From assembly GCA_021203305.1 (NCBI GenBank), contig JAJQBK010000051.1, positions 1 through 64,000 of the forward strand: 64,000 nt of DNA, read 5' to 3'. Position 1 is the stretch's first letter. Each line of letters starts with the position of its first letter. The DNA is from Lachnospiraceae bacterium. Its GTDB lineage: Bacteria > Bacillota > Clostridia > Lachnospirales > Lachnospiraceae. Shown in pieces: positions 35,453 to 44,274 of the stretch. The notes beneath the pieces were generated by a model. The model saw nothing but the letters and a program-made list of their open reading frames with translations, did not search any database and was not told where the DNA came from. Both the position numbers and the translations under genes were made by a program.

Positions 35453-35656
35453 GCAAACTATCGTCCTTTCCTTATGCTTCTTTTCCTGTACTTACGAACC
35501 CCATCCACACGTATTTTTTTCAGTACACCTCTTGCTTTTTCCAGCAAAAGGAGTAGTCTGAGATTCAGAAAAACACTGTCCCACGCAGGACATCCCCCGC
35601 AAATACGCGCAGTACAGAGCAAAGCTGTGGGCAGTGATTATCAGGAAGGAACCACT

Positions 35657-36049
35657 ATGGCAAACATCATTTTACAAACCGGCAAAATGAAGGCTTACGA
35701 GCTGACCATGGAGCTTGGACGGTATATCGGCCAAAGCGAACAGTTCATGAATGAGCTGTGGGACGGCCTGATGGATTATCCTCCGGTGTATGAGGAATAT
35801 GTCTACTATCTGGAGCACCAGGACATTCTGGGTGAATATGAGTTTTGCGGCATCACCCTTCTGGACGTCTTTGTCTCCCAGATGAAATACTTTAATCTCC
35901 GGCACGACACCGGCAAAAATACCACTGACTGCAATAAAGTGGAGATGGTCATCTCCGCCTTTTATGTATTCATACAGGTTCATAAGGATCCCAAAACCTG
36001 GCTCCCCAAGGTGAACGCCGGCAGGGGCATGGATTTTTACGGTCAGTAG
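35657..36049 (+). CDS. conserved hypothetical protein
   Basis: A 130-residue soluble protein, starting MANIILQTGKMKAYELTMELG after GAAGGA. It is rich in Tyr, Glu and Met and predicted helical, without signal peptide, membrane segment or motif known to me; Cys and His are scattered without a metal-site pattern. It is the only plus-strand gene between 18 and 63 kb and is transcribed away from the DUF815 gene. The frame is open 71 codons further up, but only the ATG at 35657 has a ribosome site. Function unknown. Confidence 0.7.
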   Translation: MANIILQTGKMKAYELTMELGRYIGQSEQFMNELWDGLMDYPPVYEEYVYYLEHQDILGEYEFCGITLLDVFVSQMKYFNLRHDTGKNTTDCNKVEMVISAFYVFIQVHKDPKTWLPKVNAGRGMDFYGQ

Positions 36050-36121
36050 GACACTGTCCGCCTTTCCCCGCATACAGCCTTGTCAACCGGTCTCTCCAGG
36101 GAATTCACTTCTCTTTACAGA

Positions 36122-36607
36122 TCAATAACCAAAGACTCCCTCCACGGACTCATCATTGTCAATCCACTCCTGCACCCTGATAGTGCGGTACTCGTCTTTG
36201 GTATCCCGGATATACACCGTCTCAATTCCGGCGTTGATCACCATTCTCTTGCACATGGAGCAACAGCAGGAATTCACCACATATTCCTGGGTGTCCGCTT
36301 CCAGCCCTACCAGATAAAGGCTTGAACCGATCATCTGGTCACGGCTGGCGGAGATAATGGCGTTGGCCTCCGCGTGGACGCTGCGGCAGAGCTCATAGCG
36401 CTCCCCTCTGGGGATATTTTTCTGAGTACGGATGCACACGCCCAGGTCGCTGCAGTTGGCGCGGCCTCTGGGGGCGCCCACGTATCCGGTGGAAATCACC
36501 TCGTCATCCTTCACGATGACAGCCCCGTACCATCTGCGGAGACAGGTGCACCGTTTGGAAACCGTCTCCGCCAGATCCAGATAATAATTGATTTTATCCC
36601 GTCTCAT
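36122..36607 (-). CDS. deoxycytidylate (dCMP) deaminase
   Basis: A 161-residue zinc deaminase of the ComEB/dCMP deaminase family, converting dCMP to dUMP for dTTP synthesis. The motif HAEANA (catalytic Glu, zinc His) and a downstream cysteine pair bind zinc. The usual PCxxC reads NSCCCSMC, with Cys in place of Pro. The N-terminal CTCLRRWYGAVIVKDDEVISTGYVGAPRG and RANCSDLG are typical. GGAGGAGGAACAGG precedes the ATG. Confidence 0.9.
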   Translation of the reverse strand: MRRDKINYYLDLAETVSKRCTCLRRWYGAVIVKDDEVISTGYVGAPRGRANCSDLGVCIRTQKNIPRGERYELCRSVHAEANAIISASRDQMIGSSLYLVGLEADTQEYVVNSCCCSMCKRMVINAGIETVYIRDTKDEYRTIRVQEWIDNDESVEGVFGY

Positions 36608-36696
36608 CCTGTTCCTCCTCCGGTTGCGGCGCTATATACAGTTCTCTTTACGGCAGATTCTGCCGCAGATACTTTGTTACGCTTCCGGCAGCCGCC

Positions 36697-36948
36697 TTAC
36701 CCCTTCAGCCCTCTGGACTGGCGATCCATATCCTCCACCACAATGTCATAGATCTCGCCTAATGTGGCGCAGTATTTCAGTACGTCCCATGGCTCGTTGG
36801 TGTGAAAATGAATTTTAATCAGCTCCTCATCGCCCACCGCCAGCAGACAGTCGCCCCTGAAATGCTCCGTAATATAATCGCTGATCACGTCCTCGTCCAG
36901 ATCCGTGCCCTCGATCAACAGCTGTGTGTCATATTTAAATTCCAGCAT
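36697..36948 (-). CDS. stand-alone FakA C-terminal-domain-like protein
   Basis: An 83-residue protein resembling the last domain of FakA/DhaK-related fatty acid kinases: YDTQLLIEGTDLDEDVI, GDCLLAVGDEELIKIHFHTNEPW and YDIVVEDMDRQS follow that pattern. There is no kinase domain, so it is either a separate binding module or a remnant; the intact AGGAGG site, clean start and defined end suggest a real gene. Similar short proteins, often labelled as kinase to dihydroxyacetone kinase, occur in Lachnospiraceae as far as I recall. The DegV protein at 13282-14154 would be the expected partner class. Confidence 0.75.
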   Translation of the reverse strand: MLEFKYDTQLLIEGTDLDEDVISDYITEHFRGDCLLAVGDEELIKIHFHTNEPWDVLKYCATLGEIYDIVVEDMDRQSRGLKG

Positions 36949-37078
36949 TTTGTTCCCTCCTGATCTATTCTGTTCTCCTTCGCTTCATCCTGTTATCTCA
37001 TCTCAATGATGGCCGTTGAAATCCCCGCTCTCCCGCGTAAATTCTGCCAAAGCTCAAAAGCCGCGCCGCCGTTTCTCC

Positions 37079-38071
37079 TCACTGCGCCGTCACATCGTCG
37101 ATGGCCTTCAGCTCCTGCGCCGTGAAACCCGCGCCTTCCATGGCCTTCAGATTATCCAGAATCTGCTCCGGCCGGGACGCACCCACCAGCACGCTGGTTA
37201 CCTGCCCGTCTCTGAGTATCCATTTCAGCGCCATATGCGAGAGCTTTTCCCCGCGCTGCGCGGCGATTTCATTGAGCGCCCGAATCTGCGAAAGCTTCTC
37301 CTGCGTCAGGCTCGTCTCCTTTAAGAACCGGCCGTCGGTTCTCACCCGGCTGTCCTCCGGAATCCCGTTCAGATAGCGATCCGTCAGCATTCCCTGAGCC
37401 AGGGGGCTGAAGCAGATAATCCCCTTTTTCTCCCGCGCCGCCGTCTCCTTCAGGCCGTTCTTTTCTATGGTGCGGTTAAAAATATTGTAAGAATTCTGGT
37501 TAATAATCAGCGGGCAGTTCAGCTCCTCCATAATACGGCAGGCCTTTTCCAGCGTTGGCCCGTCATAATTGGAAACCCCGGCGTAGAGCGCTTTCCCGCT
37601 TCTGACTGCCTGGGCCAGCGCCCCCATGGTCTCCTCGAGAGGCGTCTGGGGGTCCATCCGATGATGATAAAAAATGTCCACATACTCCAGGCCCAGTCTC
37701 TGTAAACTCTGATCCAGGCTGGCCAGCAGATATTTTCTGCTGCCCCAGTCCCCGTAAGGGCCGTCCCACATGCCATAGCCCGCCTTGGTGCTGACCAGAA
37801 TCTCGTCCCGGTAGCCGGAAAGCTCCTCCTTCATGATCTTTCCGAAATTGCGCTCCGCGCTGCCCGGCTCCGGGCCGTAATTGTTGGCCAGATCAAAATG
37901 AGTAATCCCATGGTCAAAGGCCGTGAAGACCATATTTTTCATATTTTCATAATTTCCGGTGTCGCCGAAATTGTGCCACAGCCCCAGAGAAACCTCCGGA
38001 AGCTTCAGGCCGCTGTATCCGCAGCGGTTGTATACCATTTTGCCGTATCGCTCCGAATTCGCAGTATACAT
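37079..38071 (-). CDS. aldo/keto reductase (L-glyceraldehyde 3-phosphate reductase type)
   Basis: The 330-residue TIM-barrel oxidoreductase uses NADPH to reduce aldehydes. Catalytic residues of the family are visible: Asp in FDLANNYG, Tyr in the same motif, Lys in STKAGYGMW and His in DIFYHHRMDP. The segments MWDGPYGDWGSRKYL and INQNSYNIFNR resemble YghZ/MgrA, which reduce L-glyceraldehyde 3-phosphate and methylglyoxal. The start at 38071 has GGAAAGGAAG ahead. It follows the CbbX-type ATPase gene on the same strand; no functional link is apparent. Confidence 0.92.
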   Translation of the reverse strand: MYTANSERYGKMVYNRCGYSGLKLPEVSLGLWHNFGDTGNYENMKNMVFTAFDHGITHFDLANNYGPEPGSAERNFGKIMKEELSGYRDEILVSTKAGYGMWDGPYGDWGSRKYLLASLDQSLQRLGLEYVDIFYHHRMDPQTPLEETMGALAQAVRSGKALYAGVSNYDGPTLEKACRIMEELNCPLIINQNSYNIFNRTIEKNGLKETAAREKKGIICFSPLAQGMLTDRYLNGIPEDSRVRTDGRFLKETSLTQEKLSQIRALNEIAAQRGEKLSHMALKWILRDGQVTSVLVGASRPEQILDNLKAMEGAGFTAQELKAIDDVTAQ

Positions 38072-38197
38072 TTTCTTTTCTTCCTTTCCTGTCTCTTTTC
38101 CGTTATATCCGTTGATCAGCCATGTCACAGATATCCATCCACAGGCCTCATACTTTTTCCTTTTGGGAGACAAAGGCTCTTTTATCTCAGCCGCTGT

Positions 38198-39622
38198 CTA
38201 CTCTTCTTTTACATCCTCTATGGTCAGCGTCATCAGCTCCTCATCGGAAATATCCTTCCTGCCGGAGAGGCGGTTGGCCTGCCGGACGATGGCCTTCTCA
38301 AAGAAATTGCGGGCTTCCCGACCATTGGCAAAGTTCCGGTCTCTTTTTTCATAGCATTTTGTAAAATAATCCAGCAGGTACTGGCTGCACTCCTCGCTGC
38401 ACTTATAACCGGAACGGCTGCAGGTTCCCTTAAAAATCGCCACCAGCTCCTCCGGCACATAATCGGAAAAATAGATAAATTTATTGAAGCGGGAGCGCAG
38501 GCCCGGATTGGAATCCAGAAACTCCTCCATCAGGTCAGGATATCCCGCCACGATGACAATCAGGTCATCCCTGTGATCCTCCATTCCCTTTAGGAGCGTA
38601 TCCACCGCCTCCTGCCCGAAATCCGTAGGGCCCTTGTTGACTGTCAGGGAGTAAGCCTCGTCAATAAACAGGATGCCGCCCATGGCCCGGTCTAAAAGCT
38701 CCTGCACCTTGATGGCCGTCTGTCCCACATAGCCTCCCACCATGCCGGCGCGGTCCACCTCCACCAGATGGCCCTTGCTTAAGACTCCCATGCGCTGATA
38801 TATTTTGGACAGCAGGCGCGCCACCGTGGTCTTGCCGGTACCCGGATTGCCTGAAAATACCAGGTGCAGCGACATGGGCATGACCGTCAGGTTTCTCTCC
38901 TGCCGGATTTTCCGTATCTGCAAAAGATTGACTAAAGAGCTGACATCCTTTTTCACCTCGGTCAGTCCTACCAGAGAATCCAGCTCCGCCATCAGCTCTT
39001 CCAGGGTCTGCTCCTTTTCTTCTTTTTCATCAGACTTCCTGGCGGCGTTGGCTCCCGTGGCCTTTTTGTCCGCGCCGGGCCTTGCGGCGCCGCCCATGGC
39101 CCCCGGGCTTTGAATCTGCTCCGTGATATATTTGCGCAGCATGGCCAGATATCTGGTCATACCGGCGGTTTCCTCCTCCCCGACCCGGTCGTCGCAGGCT
39201 AAGAATTCCTTGCCCACCCTGTCATACAGGCCGTACAGGGACTCGCACATCAGCGTATCATTCCTGCCCGTCTGCTGATAAATCTGATTGTCCGCGCGCA
39301 CAAAGGTTCTCATGCCGTTGGGAACGGTGCTCTCATAGACCGGCCCGCCAATCTGATATTTTCTGATCAGGCCAGGCATGTCCGCCGGCGCTACGACCCT
39401 CTCAAAATATTCCTTAATAAACTGCGTCTCCTGCAGCGTGGCTTCCTTATCCGCTGAGGAAAGGTACATGGCATATTTCATCATCTCAATGCGCACGTAA
39501 TCTCTGGTGGCAAGGGATGTGCCCGGACAGACGCACTTAATGCCCATGGAATTTTTGTCCAGGGCATCACACATCTGGTAGACGCTGTTCATCGCTTTTT
39601 TCAGGGCGTTATTCACACTCAA
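38198..39622 (-). CDS. CbbX/SpoVK-type AAA ATPase
   Basis: The 474-residue protein has a helical N-terminal domain (about 1-165), an Ala/Lys/Glu-rich linker (170-200) and one AAA+ module with LVGLTEVKKDVSSLVN, Walker A GNPGTGKTTVARLL, pore loop near GYVGQTAIKVQEL, Walker B ILFIDEAYSL and the arginine finger near NPGLRSRF. This is the CbbX/SpoVK clade of ring-forming remodelling ATPases. The start codon is TTG (39622) or GTG (39616), both with purine-rich sequence before; no ATG fits. It has its own promoter at 39735-39763. The substrate is unknown; no RuBisCO or sporulation gene is near. Confidence 0.87.
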   Translation of the reverse strand: MSVNNALKKAMNSVYQMCDALDKNSMGIKCVCPGTSLATRDYVRIEMMKYAMYLSSADKEATLQETQFIKEYFERVVAPADMPGLIRKYQIGGPVYESTVPNGMRTFVRADNQIYQQTGRNDTLMCESLYGLYDRVGKEFLACDDRVGEEETAGMTRYLAMLRKYITEQIQSPGAMGGAARPGADKKATGANAARKSDEKEEKEQTLEELMAELDSLVGLTEVKKDVSSLVNLLQIRKIRQERNLTVMPMSLHLVFSGNPGTGKTTVARLLSKIYQRMGVLSKGHLVEVDRAGMVGGYVGQTAIKVQELLDRAMGGILFIDEAYSLTVNKGPTDFGQEAVDTLLKGMEDHRDDLIVIVAGYPDLMEEFLDSNPGLRSRFNKFIYFSDYVPEELVAIFKGTCSRSGYKCSEECSQYLLDYFTKCYEKRDRNFANGREARNFFEKAIVRQANRLSGRKDISDEELMTLTIEDVKEE

Positions 39623-39734
39623 CTCCGGTTCCTCTTTTCATTGCGCTGTCAGCATTCGCAGGCAGGGAAACACTCTTTATCGTTGCGGGCGGGGTAAAAA
39701 TTTTTCATGTCCGCCACAGTTCACTCTGTAGCAC

Positions 39735-39763
39735 AGTATAACAGAATTTCGGTTCTCTGTCAT
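39735..39763 (-). promoter_or_regulatory. sigma-A promoter of the CbbX-type ATPase gene
   Basis: Minus strand ATGACA (39758-39763), 17-base spacer, TATACT (39735-39740). Confidence 0.7.
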
Positions 39764-39866
39764 TGAAAATTCACATAACTTTCCGGATTTTGCATTTCTT
39801 CCGGATTCAGAACCCGGAAAATTTGAACTTTTCAAAATCAATCTGCCGCTTTCCTGGCTGTATCGT

Positions 39867-40817
39867 TCATTCCAATCTTCTGCGATACTGATTCCACAAC
39901 CTCGTGATCGCCTTCTCCACATACGCGGCCGTATCCCCGGCAGTCATACTGACCGGATTTTTGTCCGCCTCGGCCATCTCGCCCGCCATGCCGGCTACGA
40001 AAGCAGCTGTGGAAGCCGCCAGCACGGGATCTGAAATATAGCCCGCCATGCCGCAAAGCACGCCGGATAAAACGTCTCCGCTGCCCGCGGTCGCCATGCC
40101 GCTGCAGCCCCGGTCAATCTGATACACTCTGCCGCCGTCCGTCACGGTGGTCACATGGCCCTTTAAAAGCACCGTCACTCCATAGCTTAAGGCAAAATCC
40201 AATGCCAGATCCACAGGATTTTGCAGAATTTTCTCCACGGGCGCGCCGGACAGCTTGGAAAATTCCATCACATGAGGCGTTAATATCACCTGGCAGGCAG
40301 TTGTTTTCAGAAGCTCCTTTAAGTCTTCATGGGCCGCCAGCTCATTTAAGCCGTCCGCGTCGATGATAAAGGTAAGCTTTTTATTCTGTAAAATATACCG
40401 CAGGATTTTCGCGGTCTCTTCTCCTGTGCCAACGCCCATACCAAAGACTGCGGCGCGCTGCTTTAAAAGTGCCTCGTCCAGTCTGTCCGCATCGAAGCGA
40501 AGCTGTCCGTCCCGGGTGGAGGGCATGGGCAGGAAAGTACTCTCCAGAATATACGGCAAAACTGCCTGTGTCAGAGGTTCAGGCGCCGCCAGTCTCACAA
40601 CTCCCGCTCCGGCGCGCATGGCGGCGGTAGTCAAAGCCATCAGTCCCTCCACAGCAGCCTGCGTCCCATTACAGGACAGATTGGCAAGTTTGATTGCGCC
40701 GCTGTAACGGACAGATCCGCCCAGTAATGTCACATATCCGTAATTTCCCTTTTGACTGTCAGCGGATCTCTCTCCCAGCAGATCGGCCGCCTCCTCTTCT
40801 GTCAGCAGATGGCACAT
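39867..40817 (-). CDS. nnrD: ADP/ATP-dependent NAD(P)H-hydrate dehydratase
   Basis: A 316-residue ribokinase-fold enzyme that repairs damaged NAD(P)HX. Motifs are GNYGYVTLLGGSVRYSGA near the N-terminus, IIDADGLNEL in the middle and the catalytic ATAGSGDVLSGVLCG near residue 240. In many bacteria it is fused to the NnrE epimerase; here it is the dehydratase alone. GAAAGG precedes the ATG at 40817. It starts 31 bases after the MATE gene and is probably co-transcribed with it. Confidence 0.92.
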   Translation of the reverse strand: MCHLLTEEEAADLLGERSADSQKGNYGYVTLLGGSVRYSGAIKLANLSCNGTQAAVEGLMALTTAAMRAGAGVVRLAAPEPLTQAVLPYILESTFLPMPSTRDGQLRFDADRLDEALLKQRAAVFGMGVGTGEETAKILRYILQNKKLTFIIDADGLNELAAHEDLKELLKTTACQVILTPHVMEFSKLSGAPVEKILQNPVDLALDFALSYGVTVLLKGHVTTVTDGGRVYQIDRGCSGMATAGSGDVLSGVLCGMAGYISDPVLAASTAAFVAGMAGEMAEADKNPVSMTAGDTAAYVEKAITRLWNQYRRRLE

Positions 40818-40848
40818 TTCTTTTCCTTTCTCAACGCAGCCCATCTTC

Positions 40849-42240
40849 TCAGGCAACCTGTTTCGTTCCCACCACAATGGTCCGCGCCCAAATTCCTTTT
40901 CTCAGCAACGCAATCCCCAGAATCGAGCGGAAGATATCCACCGACTGCACCAGAATAAACACAGGCAAAACCGACAGAGAAGTAAAATAAATCAGACAAA
41001 ACAGCAGGGGAATGCTGACCGCCCACAGAATCCCGCTGTCAAACAAAAAGGTAATGCCGGTCTTTCCTCCGGCCCGAAGGGTGAAATAAGCGCAGTTATA
41101 AAAGCCGTACACCGGCATAAACACCGCGGTCACCCGGATCAGACCGGTCGCCAGCTGCCGGACCTCCTCCTCCGTATTATAGATCCTCGGAAACAGCGGA
41201 GCCAGCAGGAATAACCCCACTCCCAAAGCAGCGCACAGCACCACCGCAAAGACGATCATCTTTCTGTCCTCATCCTTTGCCTGATCTACCTTTCCGGCTC
41301 CCAGAAGCTGCCCCAGGATAATGCCCGTGCCAGTACCCATGGCAATATAAACCACATTAAATACGTTGGAAATGGTATTGGAAATATTCAGACCAGCCAC
41401 TACCTCCAATCCCCGGACAGAATAAAACTGAGTCATCACCGCCATACCGCAGCTCCACAGAGCCTCATTGACTAACAGCGGAAGCCCCACTCTGACAGTC
41501 TGTCGGATCACGGCGCCAGGAATGTACAGGCTACGATACACACCTGCGGCAAAGGGCATTCTCACGCTGTGAGTGTGAGTCCAGATCACAATGATACTCA
41601 GCTCCACTAAACGGGAAATCACCGTGGCAACGGCCGCGCCTCTCACTCCCATCACAGGAGCGCCGAATCTTCCGAAAATCAGAATATAATTCAGCACCAG
41701 GTTGACTCCCACGGCACACACGCTGGCAATCATGGGCATCACTGTTTCCCCGGCCTCCCTTAAGGTGCTGGAATAGGTCTGCACAACGGCAAAGGGCAAA
41801 AGCCCCCAGAGCATGATCTGCAGATACTGACTGCCGTAAATCCAGGTATCCTCCAGATTCCCCGCGCTTCCCTCATGCAGATAGAGACTGATCAGCTGCC
41901 CGCCAAAGCCTCCCAGAATAACAAGCCCCAGTGCCACCATCACAGCAGCGCAAATGATCTTAAACCGAAACACATGACGGATGCCCTCATAGTCTGCCTT
42001 CCCGTAATACTGCGCGCCCAGAATCCCGGCTCCCGCCAGGGCGCCGAAAATACAGATATTAAATACAAAAAACAGCTGATTCACAATAGCCACGCCGGAC
42101 ATCTGGTCTGTACCGATACGGCCCACCATGATATTATCCAGCATACCCACAAAATTGGTGACGCCGTTCTGAATCATGATTGGAAACGTCACCGTCAGTA
42201 CTTTTCTGTAGAACTTTCTGTCCCCTATAAAACGGTTCAT
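40849..42240 (-). CDS. MATE family efflux transporter (second)
   Basis: A 463-residue twelve-segment exporter. Typical regions are TFPIMIQNGVTNFVGMLDNIMVGRIGTDQMSGVAI at the start and GVRGAAVATVISRLVELSII in the middle. It differs clearly from the MATE protein at 2549-3907 and belongs to a different subgroup. The ATG at 42240 is chosen by family alignment; the AAAGGA before it is rather far (14 bases), and the frame is open 30 codons higher. Substrate unknown. Confidence 0.9.
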   Translation of the reverse strand: MNRFIGDRKFYRKVLTVTFPIMIQNGVTNFVGMLDNIMVGRIGTDQMSGVAIVNQLFFVFNICIFGALAGAGILGAQYYGKADYEGIRHVFRFKIICAAVMVALGLVILGGFGGQLISLYLHEGSAGNLEDTWIYGSQYLQIMLWGLLPFAVVQTYSSTLREAGETVMPMIASVCAVGVNLVLNYILIFGRFGAPVMGVRGAAVATVISRLVELSIIVIWTHTHSVRMPFAAGVYRSLYIPGAVIRQTVRVGLPLLVNEALWSCGMAVMTQFYSVRGLEVVAGLNISNTISNVFNVVYIAMGTGTGIILGQLLGAGKVDQAKDEDRKMIVFAVVLCAALGVGLFLLAPLFPRIYNTEEEVRQLATGLIRVTAVFMPVYGFYNCAYFTLRAGGKTGITFLFDSGILWAVSIPLLFCLIYFTSLSVLPVFILVQSVDIFRSILGIALLRKGIWARTIVVGTKQVA

Positions 42241-42354
42241 TTTAAAAACTGATTTCCTTTCATCAATCCTGTATCGCTCATAACCGTTTTTAGCAACTGA
42301 TAAGAACGAACTCTGCACATGACGCAGCATGGAAAAATTGGAACATATCAGATC

Positions 42355-43083
42355 TCAGTCATGCCTTTCATCTGTATTCGCGAAGCACTCGCAGAATCTG
42401 GCGCTCTCCGCCTCCGGCTCCCCGGCCGCGTATAAATGAGAGGTATCCCCGAAATTAGACATTCTGAAATAAGCAATCCCCTGCCTGCGCTCCTCACTTC
42501 GAAGCACCGTCACCGAGGTGGGCGTGGCACAGGAGCCATGCCAGAAAATCATCGGGGACACATTCAGCAAATGGGACAACAGCACGCATTCCAGCCCAAA
42601 ATGGCAGAAAAAGACAATCGTGTCATTATTTGCCTGCTCCACACGATAATAAGCCCCCTCCCGTCTGTATCCATGAGAAGCGATCAACCGGTCAAAGCTC
42701 TCTGTCACATACCGATAGCTCTCGCCCACGCCGCCCTCTTTCATAGCCTCTGTCTCCGCCCAGCGGTTTTTGTCAAAATACCGCTCCTCCGCCGTCCATT
42801 CGGCGGGCAGCCAGTCCCAGACAATATGGTTTTCTCCCTCGCTTCCCCTTCTGATACGGGGCCAGAATTCCTTAAGCCAGTCACAGGTGACGGCAGTCAT
42901 TCCCTTCCGCTCCAGAGCGGGGGCGGCGGTATCCCGGGCCCGTCCCAATGGCGACACATAGGCTGCCGAAATAGAAATCTGCTCCAGACGGTCGGCCAAA
43001 GCCGCGGCCTCCCTCCGTCCTTTTTCTGTCAATGTATCATGCTCATAATCCGGATCTCCATGCCGGATGATTAAGATTTTCAT
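42355..43083 (-). CDS. histidine phosphatase family protein
   Basis: A 242-residue member of the phosphoglycerate-mutase-like phosphatases. The catalytic RHGD is at residues 7-10, a second Arg in SPLGRARDTA, and the second His in FFCHFGLE. About 100 residues between, rich in Trp and Tyr, form a cap. GGGGGA lies five bases before the ATG. It lies 115 bases upstream of the MATE gene and may share a transcript. Substrate unknown. Confidence 0.88.
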   Translation of the reverse strand: MKILIIRHGDPDYEHDTLTEKGRREAAALADRLEQISISAAYVSPLGRARDTAAPALERKGMTAVTCDWLKEFWPRIRRGSEGENHIVWDWLPAEWTAEERYFDKNRWAETEAMKEGGVGESYRYVTESFDRLIASHGYRREGAYYRVEQANNDTIVFFCHFGLECVLLSHLLNVSPMIFWHGSCATPTSVTVLRSEERRQGIAYFRMSNFGDTSHLYAAGEPEAESARFCECFANTDERHD

Positions 43084-43233
43084 TTATTTCCCCCACGTGG
43101 TTCCTGTTCCTTTTCCTCGTGATCCTTTCCGTGCTTATTCAGTCACCCCTCCGGGTCATTCTGTCACTTTTTCCTTATCATTTCCCCGCTTCTCTTTTCA
43201 GGAAAGCTGTCGTACATCCTGAGAATCGCCTTT

Positions 43234-44148
43234 TCAGGCTCCTTCCCTGTATTTTTTCTCCAGCTCCTCCAGATCATCATCCACATTCCTGACCAGTTCC
43301 GGCTGGGTCATTTTATGTTCTCTGCCCCTCTGCTGTAAAAACCGCCAGGCAATCATGAACGACATCTCGTCAAAGCAGGTAAAATACCTCTTATTGATCA
43401 GGCTGACCCTCTCATCAATGCTCAGCCCGTCCGGCTCACATCCATAGGCCACCGCCTCGTCCAGCGCTTCTGTACAGATTTGCTCCTGCATGACAAAGTC
43501 CGAGGAAATATTCTGAATCCGGAACACGTAAATATATACCCTGAGCCACCCCGTCGGCCCCTGAAACCACTGCCCCACGGTATCATATTTCTGGGTCATG
43601 GCCTCCACTTCCCTCTTCCAGCCCTCAGAGACATAGGATGCCTCCGCAATCCTCTGCACCTCCGCATCAGTCAGAGTTAGGTCATATTTTCCATTAAATT
43701 CCTGAATCACCTTTTTTCGCTTGGCGATGGGACGGGCCAGAAGAGCACTCTCCACCTTAGACATCGGATTTGGCTGTGACTGGGAAAACTGTCCCCTGTT
43801 CGTCTTGTTTTCAGAGTTTTCCCTGTACCCTGCGGACGCCTGTTGGCCGCCATAAGAATGACTATACGAAGCTTTTTGATCCGCAGCGTTCCTGCGCCCC
43901 TGCTCATAGGATTCCTGCCACTCCTGCCATCTGCTTTTCTCCGACTTCTGTTTTTTCCTTGTAAAGTACCAGATCAGAAAACCAATCACCGCAATGGGGA
44001 CAAAGCCCCCGGAGGAAAGCAGCCCCGCCAGAACGGAAATCCCCACATACGCCGTAATCACCTTTTTGAAAATATCGCTGCGCCTGCGGTCCTGATTCGT
44101 TCCTTTTGTAATGATGCCTATGAAAATCAGCAATATAATGATGCTCAT
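43234..44148 (-). CDS. hypothetical membrane-anchored protein
   Basis: A 304-residue protein. Two hydrophobic segments lie near the N-terminus (about 1-13 and 30-60, with FVPIAVIGFLIWYF), then a polar Gln/Ser/Asn-rich linker (65-130), then a helical soluble domain of about 170 residues, with KRKKVIQEFNGKYDLTLTDAEVQRIAEASY and WFQGPTGWLRVYIYVFRIQ. I do not recognise the domain. GAGGGA precedes the ATG. It sits between the phosphatase and ROK genes, same strand. It could be a cytosolic protein tethered to the membrane; no function is proposed. Confidence 0.7.
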   Translation of the reverse strand: MSIIILLIFIGIITKGTNQDRRRSDIFKKVITAYVGISVLAGLLSSGGFVPIAVIGFLIWYFTRKKQKSEKSRWQEWQESYEQGRRNAADQKASYSHSYGGQQASAGYRENSENKTNRGQFSQSQPNPMSKVESALLARPIAKRKKVIQEFNGKYDLTLTDAEVQRIAEASYVSEGWKREVEAMTQKYDTVGQWFQGPTGWLRVYIYVFRIQNISSDFVMQEQICTEALDEAVAYGCEPDGLSIDERVSLINKRYFTCFDEMSFMIAWRFLQQRGREHKMTQPELVRNVDDDLEELEKKYREGA

Positions 44149-44274
44149 ACCGTATCTTCCCTCATATTTCCCCTTTTGTCACATTTCTCCAAAAGCCCGC
44201 GAAACTGCCTGCCTGTTTTTCAAAACGATACCATCCGTACTGTCGCGCTTTTGTGTCTGATAGTACAGCTGAAC

